This document shows, piece by piece, positions 1-9,209 of a stretch of DNA of 47,890 nt. Each line of letters starts with the position of its first letter. Within the stretch, counting starts at the first letter, position 1. The translations under genes were made by a program, and so were the position numbers. The stretch is from Candidatus Bacteroides pullicola (lineage in GTDB: Bacteria > Bacteroidota > Bacteroidia > Bacteroidales > Bacteroidaceae): positions 1 to 47,890 of the forward strand of contig DXCV01000011.1 of assembly GCA_019115825.1 (NCBI GenBank), read 5' to 3'. Below the pieces are notes generated by a model, which was not told where the DNA came from, did not search any database, and saw nothing but the letters and a program-made list of their open reading frames with translations.

Positions 1-83
1 GGGCGTTTTTCAAGGGAAACAGGCCGTCAGAAGACAAGAAATGAAGAAAAATCAGCGTATTTCGACATTTTTTCTGCAAAATG

Positions 84-115
84 TTTGGTCAGTTCAAAAA
101 TAGCCTCTATCTTTG
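84..115 (+). promoter_or_regulatory. Bacteroidetes-type promoter for tRNA-Glu/rpsT
   Basis: TTTG at 84-87 and TATCTTTG at 108-115 are separated by 20 bp. This matches the Bacteroidetes -33/-7 consensus (TTTG and TAnnTTTG, spacing about 19-21). The tRNA begins about 58 bp downstream. No second promoter is visible before rpsT, so the tRNA and rpsT are probably one transcript. Confidence 0.75.
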
Positions 116-172
116 CACCCGCAAAACCAAACCAAAGAGGTTTGCCCGAGCGGAAACGCTCAACAAAAGGCC

Positions 173-244
173 GGCCCCTTCGTCTATCGGTTAGGACGCA
201 AGATTTTCATTCTTGAAAGGGGGGTTCGATTCCCCCAGGGGCTA
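173..244 (+). tRNA. tRNA-Glu (anticodon TTC)
   Basis: A full cloverleaf can be folded. The acceptor GGCCCCT pairs with AGGGGCT (one G-U end pair) and the discriminator is A244. The anticodon stem CAAGA/TCTTG encloses loop TTTTCAT, giving anticodon TTC. The T arm GGGGG-TTCGATT-CCCCC is perfect. CCA is not encoded. rpsT starts 40 bp after the 3' end. Confidence 0.97.
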
Positions 245-284
245 CAAAAAATATAAAAATAAACGAATTAAAAGATTAGTCGAG

Positions 285-539
285 ATGGCAAATCACAAAT
301 CATCACTGAAAAGAATCAGACAAGAGGAGAAGAGAAGACTTCACAACAGATACTACGCCAAGACGATGCGTAATGCTGTCCGCAAGCTCCGCGCCACTAC
401 GGACAAAGCTGAAGCCGTTGCGATGTATCCGGGCGTTGCCAAGTTGCTGGACAAGCTGGCCAAGACCAATGTCATCCACAAGAACAAGGCAAGCAACTTG
501 AAGTCGAAGCTGTCGATTCACATCAACAAGCTCGCGTAA
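285..539 (+). CDS. rpsT: 30S ribosomal protein S20
   Basis: S20 binds 16S rRNA early in small-subunit assembly. The 84-residue product begins [18 protein letters not shown], the usual S20 start, is strongly basic throughout and has the normal family length. The frame stays open upstream through the tRNA, but the ATG at 285 is the only start that gives a normal S20 N-terminus. The gene follows tRNA-Glu by 40 bp with no promoter between them, so its mRNA leader probably comes from tRNA processing. A strong hairpin terminator follows 28 bp after the stop codon. Confidence 0.97.
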   Translation: MANHKSSLKRIRQEEKRRLHNRYYAKTMRNAVRKLRATTDKAEAVAMYPGVAKLLDKLAKTNVIHKNKASNLKSKLSIHINKLA

Positions 540-567
540 GGATATTAGTAAATATTCAGATAGGTAC

Positions 568-605
568 AGGTCAGACTTTCTAAGGAAGGTCTGACCTTTT
601 TTGTA
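568..605 (+). terminator. rho-independent terminator after rpsT
   Basis: Inverted arms AGGTCAGAC (568-576) and GTCTGACCT (589-597) form a 9-bp stem followed directly by a run of six T residues. It ends the tRNA-Glu/rpsT unit ahead of gyrB. Confidence 0.9.
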
Positions 606-667
606 CTCCTGCTGCGGAAAAGTGAATTTAACTACCTGTTTTTCGCGGTTATCTCAGAGATTTTCAC

Positions 668-675
668 TACTTTTG
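668..675 (+). promoter_or_regulatory. probable -7 box for gyrB
   Basis: TACTTTTG matches the Bacteroidetes TAnnTTTG box and lies 30 bp before the gyrB start. I see no exact TTTG at the expected -33 distance; only T-rich sequence is there. It sits after the rpsT terminator, as expected for a separate gyrB promoter. Confidence 0.55.
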
Positions 676-693
676 CTCGGTTTTTGGAAATAG

Positions 694-2679
<1,986 letters not shown>

Positions 2680-2729
2680 ATGACAAGGGGAACGCTACTA
2701 TATCTCTAAACTCGTATCTTACAAAAATT

Positions 2730-2763
2730 ACGCCGGACGGAAAGTTCCCCCCGCCCGGCGTTT
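2730..2763. terminator. bidirectional terminator between gyrB and the S41 protease gene
   Basis: ACGCCGG (2730-2736) pairs with CCGGCGT (2755-2761) around a short loop, flanked by an A-rich left side and a T-containing right side. It lies between two convergent genes and can serve both. Confidence 0.75.
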
Positions 2764-2788
2764 CTTATATAAAGACTGTCTGGTCGCT

Positions 2789-5700
2789 TTACTCCACGCC
2801 CAAGTCCTTCATCGTCCTCGGCTCAGGCACGCCCGGCAGAGGCTTGCGGTCCTTCAGTTGCTCCAGAACCACTTCGATGGCCTTCTCCAACTGCTGGTCG
2901 ATGCCGGCCTGTTCTTGGATGGGGTCATTGTCGATGAGGATGTCGGGATCCACGCCGTGGTTCTCCACAATCCATTGGCCAGTCTTGGCATCGTAGTTGG
3001 TGAAGAAGGGCACACGGATGTCCGTGCCGTCCATATAAGGCAGGGAACCGCTGATGCCAACTATGCCGCCCCAAGTGCGAGTGCCGATGACCGTGCCCAG
3101 CTTATTGGCCTTGAAGCTCCAGGGGAAGAGGTCGCCGTCCGAAGCGGAATACTTGTTGATGAGTAGCACCTTCGGGCCGTACTGTGTAGCATCGGGAATG
3201 GTGCCCGTCTTGGTGGAGACACGCGACATGGTCATGCGGTAAGGCTTGCGGAGCAGACGCTCGATGATCATGGGCGACACATTGCCGCCACCGTTGGCAC
3301 GGTCATCGATAATCAAGGCTTCCTTGTCCAGCTGCGGATAGAAGTAACGGGCAAATTCGTTCAAGCCTTCGGGACCCATGTCGGGGATGTAGATGTAGCC
3401 CACACGGCCATTGGTGGCTTCCTCCACGCGGCGGATATTCTTTTGCACCCAATTATAATGGTAGAGCGGATACTCGTTGTCCGTAGGTTTCACGATGAGT
3501 TTCCTTGCACCTTGGGCGGAGGCTTTCGAGTTGATGCCCAGCTCGGTGAGCACGCCGGCCTTGCCGATGAGCAACTGGTAGATGTTTTTCACAGAAGCCG
3601 TGGAAACGCCGTCAATGGACGTGATGTAGTCGCCTTCCTTTATCTCCATGCCCGGCTCGGTGAGGGGCGAACGGAGTTTTTCACTGTAAGGTGCACCGGG
3701 CAATATGCGGTCGATGCGGTAAAAGCCTGTCTTCTCGTCGCGACTCAGTTCGGCACCCAGCAGGCCCATGTCGATGCGTTCGGGCTTGGCATATTCACCG
3801 GGGTTGACGTAGGCATGGCCGCAAGCCAGCTCGGCAATCATCCCGCCGATGATGTAGTTCAGGTCGAGACGGGTCTTAGCATAAGGCACCAGCACGGCAT
3901 ATTTCTCCTTGATAGCCTTCCAATCCACACCGTGCATGTTCTCTACATAGAAGCCATCACGGTAGGCACGCCAGGCCTCGTCGAAGATTTGCGCCCACTC
4001 TTGATTATAGTCAATAAAGGCCACCATATCGTCCAGACTTACTTCGTTGTCCAGCGAGACTTTACCGGTGGACAATTCGCCCACGCAGAGGGAATTGCCC
4101 CGCATATACAGGACCTTCTTGCTGCCGGCCACGGGAGCCATCAGGGCATTCTCGGCCACCAACTTGTCCTCCTGCTCTTTCAGATTGAAAGCGTGCGTGC
4201 CGCCGTTGCCATAGTACCACACGGTCTGTCCGTCCGAATAAAGGTTCCAGTAGTTGCCGGCGGAGAGGGGCAGCTTAACGATGCGGCCCACGATGCCTTC
4301 GGGGTCTATCTGTACAGAGTTATCCTCGGCTTGTGCGCCCTTCTTATCCTTGCTTTCCTTGGCATCGGACTTCTCTTTGTCTTGCGCAGGAGTAGTCACC
4401 GCCTCATCTTCAGGCAAGAAGGGCGAAGGCGTGTCGTCTGTCAGCATGGCTAAGTAGATACCTCCCATACGGGTGTAGACATGATTCCACTCCAAGCGGC
4501 CGTAGATGGGATTGAAGTCGCGGTCGGACTCAAAGACCAGGTACTTACCGTCCGTACTGAAGACGGGAGACGAGGAGTTATACCATTTCTCCGTCACGAC
4601 GTATTCTTTCTTCGTGCTCAGGTTGTAGACATACACCACGGAGAAGTTGTTGGCCGCGGGCTTGGTGTAGGTAATCCAGCGGCTGTCCGGCGAGAAGGAC
4701 ACGTCGTAGAACTCCTGTTCGGGATTCTGCATCACCACGGTCTTTGTCTTGAAAGCTACGTCCACGGTGACAATGCGGTTCTTGCGGTCGGTGTAAAGCA
4801 CGGTCTTGCTGTCCGGGCTCCAGCTGAAATCGCGGATGTAGGTGTCGCTGCCCGTGGTCAACTGAATGGGGTCGCCTCCCTCGGCGGGTTGCAGGTAGAT
4901 TTCCGTCTCTCCCGTGCGGTCGGAGATGTAGGCAATGTAGTTGCCGTCGGGACTCCAATCCGCGCCGCGTTCATTGGCACCGGGGGTGCGGGTGATGTTG
5001 CGCGTCACACCGCTCTTGGCAGGCACATCGAATACCTCGCCGCGGGCGGTCACGGCCAGACGTTTGCCATCGGCACTGAGGCCTGCGGCAGTGACATAGT
5101 CGGATACCTGCTTGCGCTCGGTGCGGGCGTAGACATTCTCGGCGTTCAACGTGATGTGTATCTGTTCTGCCTTGCGCGTTTGGGGGTCGAAGCGGTAGAG
5201 GTAGCCGCCGTGCTCGTAAACGATTTGCTTGCCGTCCGTGCTGGGGAACTTGATGTCATAATCGGTATAATTGGTCACCTTCTCCGTCTGCTGGGTGCGA
5301 GTGTGGTAGACGAAGAGGTTCATCGTCTTGTCGCGGTCGGAGATAAAGTAGATGTCGTCGCCAATCCACATCGGGCAGATGTCCTGCGCCACATTGTCTG
5401 TCAGATTCTCCACCTTCTTGGCCTGCGGGTCATAGAGCCAGATGTCGTCCGCCATGCCGCCCCGGTAGTACTTCCAGTTGCGGAACTCACGGAAGACGCG
5501 GTTGTAGGCCAATTGCTTGCCATCCGGAGAGTAACTGCAAAAGCCGCCTTCGGGCAAGGGCAATGCCTGGGGCATACCGCCATTGACAGGTGCCATCCAG
5601 AGCTTTCCTTGAAATCCGTCGCCGATGCGGTTGCGGAAGATGATATTTTGTCCGTCTGCCGTCCAGGTCATCACGATGTTGTTGGGTCCCATGCGGTCGC

Positions 5701-6043
5701 CCACATCATCGCGGGCATTGGTACTGGTATAGGTCAGGCGGCGCGGCTCGCCTCCATCGGCGGGCATCACGTAGACTTCGCGGTTGCCGTCATACTCGCC
5801 CGTAAAGGCGATGGTTTTACCGTCCGGCGAGAAGCGGGCAAACAGTTCATAACCGATGTGTGAGGTCAGGCGCCGGGCTTCGCCTCCCGACAAAGGCGCT
5901 GTGTAGAGGTCGCCGGCATAGGTGAAGACCACGTCCGTCCCGTTCGTAGTGGGGAAGCGGAGCAGTCGTGCCTCGTCGCCTTCGGCCTTCATTCCCGTGG
6001 CTACACTGAGAGCCAGCAGGGAGAAGAGGAATTGCTTCTTCAT
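2789..6043 (-). CDS. secreted tricorn-like S41 peptidase (PD40 propeller + PDZ + S41)
   Basis: Predicted envelope protease of 1084 residues. From the N-terminus there is a signal peptide (MKKQFLFSLLALSVATGMKA), then about 500 residues of PD40/WD40-like propeller repeats with recurring SPDGK motifs. A charged, low-complexity linker rich in Lys/Asp/Glu follows near residue 570, then a tricorn C1-like segment, a PDZ-like segment and the S41 catalytic domain. The nucleophile region reads NKYSASDGDLFPW, around residues 963-975, and matches tricorn-type SxSDGD. Tricorn proteases cleave peptides delivered through the propeller; the substrate here is unknown. ATG 6043 was chosen because it begins the signal peptide; the longer open frame to 6250 only translates a repeat array. 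A -7 box lies 36 bp upstream. Confidence 0.9.
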   Translation of the reverse strand: MKKQFLFSLLALSVATGMKAEGDEARLLRFPTTNGTDVVFTYAGDLYTAPLSGGEARRLTSHIGYELFARFSPDGKTIAFTGEYDGNREVYVMPADGGEPRRLTYTSTNARDDVGDRMGPNNIVMTWTADGQNIIFRNRIGDGFQGKLWMAPVNGGMPQALPLPEGGFCSYSPDGKQLAYNRVFREFRNWKYYRGGMADDIWLYDPQAKKVENLTDNVAQDICPMWIGDDIYFISDRDKTMNLFVYHTRTQQTEKVTNYTDYDIKFPSTDGKQIVYEHGGYLYRFDPQTRKAEQIHITLNAENVYARTERKQVSDYVTAAGLSADGKRLAVTARGEVFDVPAKSGVTRNITRTPGANERGADWSPDGNYIAYISDRTGETEIYLQPAEGGDPIQLTTGSDTYIRDFSWSPDSKTVLYTDRKNRIVTVDVAFKTKTVVMQNPEQEFYDVSFSPDSRWITYTKPAANNFSVVYVYNLSTKKEYVVTEKWYNSSSPVFSTDGKYLVFESDRDFNPIYGRLEWNHVYTRMGGIYLAMLTDDTPSPFLPEDEAVTTPAQDKEKSDAKESKDKKGAQAEDNSVQIDPEGIVGRIVKLPLSAGNYWNLYSDGQTVWYYGNGGTHAFNLKEQEDKLVAENALMAPVAGSKKVLYMRGNSLCVGELSTGKVSLDNEVSLDDMVAFIDYNQEWAQIFDEAWRAYRDGFYVENMHGVDWKAIKEKYAVLVPYAKTRLDLNYIIGGMIAELACGHAYVNPGEYAKPERIDMGLLGAELSRDEKTGFYRIDRILPGAPYSEKLRSPLTEPGMEIKEGDYITSIDGVSTASVKNIYQLLIGKAGVLTELGINSKASAQGARKLIVKPTDNEYPLYHYNWVQKNIRRVEEATNGRVGYIYIPDMGPEGLNEFARYFYPQLDKEALIIDDRANGGGNVSPMIIERLLRKPYRMTMSRVSTKTGTIPDATQYGPKVLLINKYSASDGDLFPWSFKANKLGTVIGTRTWGGIVGISGSLPYMDGTDIRVPFFTNYDAKTGQWIVENHGVDPDILIDNDPIQEQAGIDQQLEKAIEVVLEQLKDRKPLPGVPEPRTMKDLGVE

Positions 6044-6078
6044 ATTCAAGTGTTCGTTAGGTTTGAGTTTCAACCCTA

Positions 6079-6086
6079 CAAAGTTA
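6079..6086 (-). promoter_or_regulatory. -7 box for the S41 protease gene
   Basis: CAAAGTTA on the plus strand reads TAACTTTG on the minus strand, an exact TAnnTTTG match 36 bp from the start codon. A -33 TTTG at standard spacing is not evident. The clear units of the repeat array at 6131-6250 begin about 45 bp further upstream. Confidence 0.6.
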
Positions 6087-6108
6087 GGACTAAAAAACGG
6101 AATATCCG

Positions 6109-6250
6109 CGGTTTTTATGTTCCGTATGCAGAAACAAAGTGTTTCGTAGCCAGAAACAAAGTGTTTCATAGCCAGAAACAAAGTGTTTCGCAGGTATGAA
6201 ACAGAGTGTTTCACAGGCACGAAACAAAGTGTTTCATAAGGATGAAACAA
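6109..6250. repeat. short tandem array, period 22-23 bp, core GAAACAAAGTGTTTC
   Basis: The 15-bp core starts at 6131, 6153, 6175, 6198 (one substitution) and 6221, with a partial copy at 6244. Half of a degraded copy lies at 6119-6130. The core has inverted arms GAAAC/GTTTC around five bases. The variable parts are 7-8 bp (gtagcca, atagcca, gcaggtat, acaggcac, ataaggat). The array lies between the 3' end of the gene at 6294-6599 and the promoter of the S41 protease gene. Confidence 0.95.
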
Positions 6251-6293
6251 CGCACGTCAAATCTACTGCAATTTGCGAAGCTTGGTCGTTGCG

Positions 6294-6599
6294 TTACTTG
6301 TCATACCGCTGTACCCACAGCGCCGCCCCCACAGTGCCTACCACCGAAATAATCAACGTGCAAAGGCAACCGGACAGCACCTTGTCTACTCCCGCCACCC
6401 GCAACACGGCATAACTCAGCACCATCAGCACTGCCATCGCCCGAAACACACGATATAGGCAATCGGCTGTGCGTCGAGCCACTCTTTCGCGCCTCTCTTT
6501 GGGGAGGGAATAATAGCCTGCCATCACCGAAGGACTGTTCTTCACCCAGCGGCCAATGGCATAAAAAAGCAAGGAATAGACGAGGACAAATATATCCAT
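6294..6599 (-). CDS. small DUF3784-like membrane protein
   Basis: A 101-residue protein with three hydrophobic segments: roughly residues 2-15, 50-68 and 75-95. The first helix is followed by a polar stretch (GRWVKNSPSVMAGYYSLP) and a basic cluster (KERRERVARR), as in the small DUF3784 inner-membrane proteins common in Firmicutes and Bacteroidetes. Their function is unknown. It starts 4 bp after the stop of the DUF3109 gene, so the two are almost certainly cotranscribed. The family assignment rests on the general pattern and is tentative. Confidence 0.65.
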   Translation of the reverse strand: MDIFVLVYSLLFYAIGRWVKNSPSVMAGYYSLPKERRERVARRTADCLYRVFRAMAVLMVLSYAVLRVAGVDKVLSGCLCTLIISVVGTVGAALWVQRYDK

Positions 6600-6603
6600 A
6601 AGG

Positions 6604-7185
6604 CTATAGCATCCCCTGCTTCTTCAGCTCTTCCACCGCCGTCTCCAATTCGGCATACCACTCTGCGCCGAACTTGCGGATGAGCGGTTCTTTCAGAAAC
6701 TTGTAGATGGGCAGATTCTCTTTCTGTCCCAGCAAGACCGCCGCCTTGCACACGTCCCAGCGATTGTAGTTCACCCCCTTGAAGGTGCCGAAATCCTTCA
6801 CGCGGATGGGATAAAGGTGGCAGGACACGGGTTTGAGGAAATCGGTCTTGCCCGCACGGCATGCCCGTTCGATGGCGCAATAGCAACAGCCTTTCTCATC
6901 GTAGCAGGTGAACACACAGTCCTTCCTATTGACGATGGAGGTCACCAGGTCGCCTTCCACGTCTACATAAGCCACGCCTTGCTTGTCTATGACGGCCCGC
7001 GCTTCGGGCGACAGCTCGTCCCAGATGAGGGGCAGGACTTCTTCTATCTTCTCCACCTCGTCCAACTCCAGCGGTGCACCCGCATCGCCCTCGATACAGC
7101 AGGCGCCGCGACAGGCGGACAAATCGCACAGGAATTTCTCTTTCAATACGTCGAAACTGACGACAACGTCTCCAATCTGTAACAT
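6604..7185 (-). CDS. DUF3109 family cysteine-rich protein
   Basis: A 193-residue cytoplasmic protein with many cysteines in conserved arrangements: CDLSACRGACC near residues 20-31, then CVFTCYDEKGCCYCAIERAC near the middle, then SCHLYPIRV. This matches the DUF3109/YkgJ-like cysteine cluster family, which probably binds zinc or an iron-sulfur cluster; no reaction is established. Length is typical. The downstream DUF3784-like gene follows after 4 bp. A long hairpin separates this gene from gpmI upstream, so it probably has its own promoter, which I could not place. Confidence 0.85.
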   Translation of the reverse strand: MLQIGDVVVSFDVLKEKFLCDLSACRGACCIEGDAGAPLELDEVEKIEEVLPLIWDELSPEARAVIDKQGVAYVDVEGDLVTSIVNRKDCVFTCYDEKGCCYCAIERACRAGKTDFLKPVSCHLYPIRVKDFGTFKGVNYNRWDVCKAAVLLGQKENLPIYKFLKEPLIRKFGAEWYAELETAVEELKKQGML

Positions 7186-7198
7186 ATATAGGATATTA

Positions 7199-7278
7199 AA
7201 AGGCGCGGGTTGCCCGGGTGTCGCGGATACTTCCTTTGAAGAAAAGAATCCGCACCATCCGCGTAATCCGCGCCTATA
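7199..7278 (-). terminator. large branched hairpin downstream of gpmI
   Basis: Outer arms at 7201-7211 and 7265-7275 pair at 10 of 11 positions (AGGCGCGG with CCGCGCCT). Inner arms GCGGAT (7223-7228) and ATCCGC (7248-7253) form a second stem. On the minus strand the structure is followed by TTTTAAT, which fits termination of gpmI. Confidence 0.65.
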
Positions 7279-7291
7279 CTTGGATAAGATA

Positions 7292-8809
7292 TTACTTAAT
7301 TAAGTCCTTGCCCGTCATGTCAGCCGGCTGAGCCAGGCCCATGATGTGCAGGATGGACGGAGCCACGTCGGCCAGTACACCGTTCTCCACCTTGGCGTCC
7401 TTGTTCGTCGTGACGTAGACGAAAGGCACGGGGTTCAAGGAGTGGGCCGTGTTGGGCGTGCCGTCGGCGTTCAGGGCGTGGTCGGCATTGCCATGGTCGG
7501 CGATGATGATGACCTCGTAGTCGTTGGCCTTGGCAGCTTCCACGGTGTCCTTAACGCAGTTGTCGATGGCAACGACGGCCTTCTCGATGGCTTCGTAGAT
7601 GCCCGTGTGGCCTACCATGTCGCCGTTGGCGTAGTTCACCACGATGAAGTCATACTGCTGCGTGTTGATGGCTTCCACCAGCTTGTCCTTCACCTCGTAG
7701 GCGCCCATCTCAGGCTTCAGGTCGTAAGTGGCTACCTTGGGAGAGGGCACCAGGATGCGGTCCTCGCCTTCGAACGGAGCCTCGCGTCCGCCGTTGAAGA
7801 AGAAGGTAACGTGTGCATACTTCTCCGTCTCGGCGATGTGCAGCTGCTTCTTGCCCTGCTTGGAGAGGTATTCGCCCAACGTGTCGGCCACGTTCTCCTT
7901 GTCGAAGATGATGTGCACGCCCTTGAAAGAAGCGTCATACGGCGTCATGCAGTAGTATTGCGGGCCGGGGATGGTCTTCATGCCCTGCTCCGGCATATCC
8001 TGCTGGGTCAGCACAATGGTCAGTTCCTTGGCGCGGTCGTTGCGGTAGTTGAAGAAGATGACCACGTCGCCCTCCTTGATGGTGCCGTCGAAAGCGCAGT
8101 TGTTGATGGGCTTGATGAACTCGTCCGTCACGCCCTCGTCGTAAGACTCCTGCATGGCCTTCACCATGTCGTCAGCCTGCTTACCCTGGCCATTCACCAG
8201 AAGTTCGTAAGCCTCCTTGACGCGCTCCCAACGCTTGTCGCGGTCCATGGCATAGAAGCGGCCCACGATGCTGGCGATGCGGCCTGCACTCTGTGCGCAG
8301 TGGTCGGTGAGTTGCTGGATGAAGCCCTTGCCGCTCTTCGGGTCGGTATCACGACCGTCCATGAAGCAGTGGATGAAGGTGCGCTCGCCGATGCCGTATT
8401 CCTTGGCAATGTCGCAGAGCTTGAAGAGGTGGTCCAACGAGGAGTGCACGCCGCCGTTGGAGGTCAGGCCCATGAAGTGGATGCCCTTGCCGTTTTCTTT
8501 GGCATAGGAGAAAGCGGAAACGATTTCTTTGTTTTGCAGGATGCTGCCGTCGGCGCAGGCGCGGTTAATCTTCACCAAATCCTGGTAAACGATGCGACCG
8601 GCACCGATATTGAGGTGACCCACTTCGGAATTGCCCATCTGTCCGTCGGGCAAGCCCACGTTCTCGCCACTGGCCTGCAGCTGAGAATGCGGATAGTTAG
8701 CCAACAAACTGTCCCAATAAGGAGTGGGAGTCATGGAGATCACGTCATCTTTCTGACGGTCGCCAATACCCCAACCGTCCAGAATCATCAAAAGAGCTTT
8801 CTTTGCCAT
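7292..8809 (-). CDS. gpmI: 2,3-bisphosphoglycerate-independent phosphoglycerate mutase
   Basis: Interconverts 3- and 2-phosphoglycerate in glycolysis and gluconeogenesis through a phosphoserine intermediate, using two Mn ions. The 505-residue length is normal. Metal-site Asp is in [11 protein letters not shown] (D11). The nucleophile is Ser61 in [17 protein letters not shown]-terminal metal ligands are in [11 protein letters not shown] and [11 protein letters not shown]. It is a single gene with its own -7 box 44 bp upstream and a hairpin downstream. Confidence 0.96.
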   Translation of the reverse strand: MAKKALLMILDGWGIGDRQKDDVISMTPTPYWDSLLANYPHSQLQASGENVGLPDGQMGNSEVGHLNIGAGRIVYQDLVKINRACADGSILQNKEIVSAFSYAKENGKGIHFMGLTSNGGVHSSLDHLFKLCDIAKEYGIGERTFIHCFMDGRDTDPKSGKGFIQQLTDHCAQSAGRIASIVGRFYAMDRDKRWERVKEAYELLVNGQGKQADDMVKAMQESYDEGVTDEFIKPINNCAFDGTIKEGDVVIFFNYRNDRAKELTIVLTQQDMPEQGMKTIPGPQYYCMTPYDASFKGVHIIFDKENVADTLGEYLSKQGKKQLHIAETEKYAHVTFFFNGGREAPFEGEDRILVPSPKVATYDLKPEMGAYEVKDKLVEAINTQQYDFIVVNYANGDMVGHTGIYEAIEKAVVAIDNCVKDTVEAAKANDYEVIIIADHGNADHALNADGTPNTAHSLNPVPFVYVTTNKDAKVENGVLADVAPSILHIMGLAQPADMTGKDLIK

Positions 8810-8852
8810 AAATATATAGGTTTAAATGTAAGATATCTCTGTTTTTACGCCG

Positions 8853-8860
8853 CAAAGTTA
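8853..8860 (-). promoter_or_regulatory. -7 box for gpmI
   Basis: CAAAGTTA on the plus strand reads TAACTTTG on the minus strand, an exact TAnnTTTG match 44 bp from the gpmI start. No clear -33 TTTG is present. Confidence 0.55.
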
Positions 8861-9138
8861 CAAAAAAGCGGGGCTTGGTAAGTAATAAAAGTATTGAAAA
8901 TGTGGAGAAGAACCACAATCCCCCAGACTTTGGGGCAAAATCCCCGATGAAGGGCAAGGAACCGTTACTGCAACGGACAAGCCGCAGGCGGAAAGATATT
9001 CAACAAAGAGCCGGCCTCCTCCTTGCAACCTTTGATGCACACAATACAGGAAGATTTCCCTCTATTTGGAAATAAGGCTAAAGGATTTTGCCATAAGACA
9101 AACTTCTCCGATTAAAAAAGGTTAATCATTAGCAAATG
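8861..9138. other. intergenic region between divergent gpmI and susC
   Basis: The whole gpmI-susC gap is about 400 bp. Apart from the two promoters I see no convincing gene, hairpin or repeat here. Short open frames exist but lack family motifs and plausible starts. Confidence 0.5.
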
Positions 9139-9170
9139 TTTGGAATGCCGGATAAGTATTTTAATCTTTG
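9139..9170 (+). promoter_or_regulatory. probable promoter for the susC/susD pair
   Basis: TTTG at 9139-9142, then 20 bp, then AATCTTTG at 9163-9170. This is one mismatch from TAnnTTTG at ideal spacing, 39 bp before the susC start. Confidence 0.55.
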
Positions 9171-9209
9171 GCTCAATTTTATTAACCCTATCTAATAACT
9201 TTAAATTTT

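Noticed and set aside
213..284. Longer start for S20 running out of tRNA-Glu
   Set aside because: It overlaps the tRNA 3' half; the 285 start gives the normal S20 N-terminus and length.
6044..6250. N-terminal extension of the S41 protease frame by about 69 codons
   Set aside because: The extension only translates the tandem repeat array and the promoter region; a good signal peptide starts at 6043.
6109..6250. CRISPR array
   Set aside because: Repeats are only 15 bp with 7-8 bp variable parts, far below CRISPR sizes, and there are no cas genes in the window.
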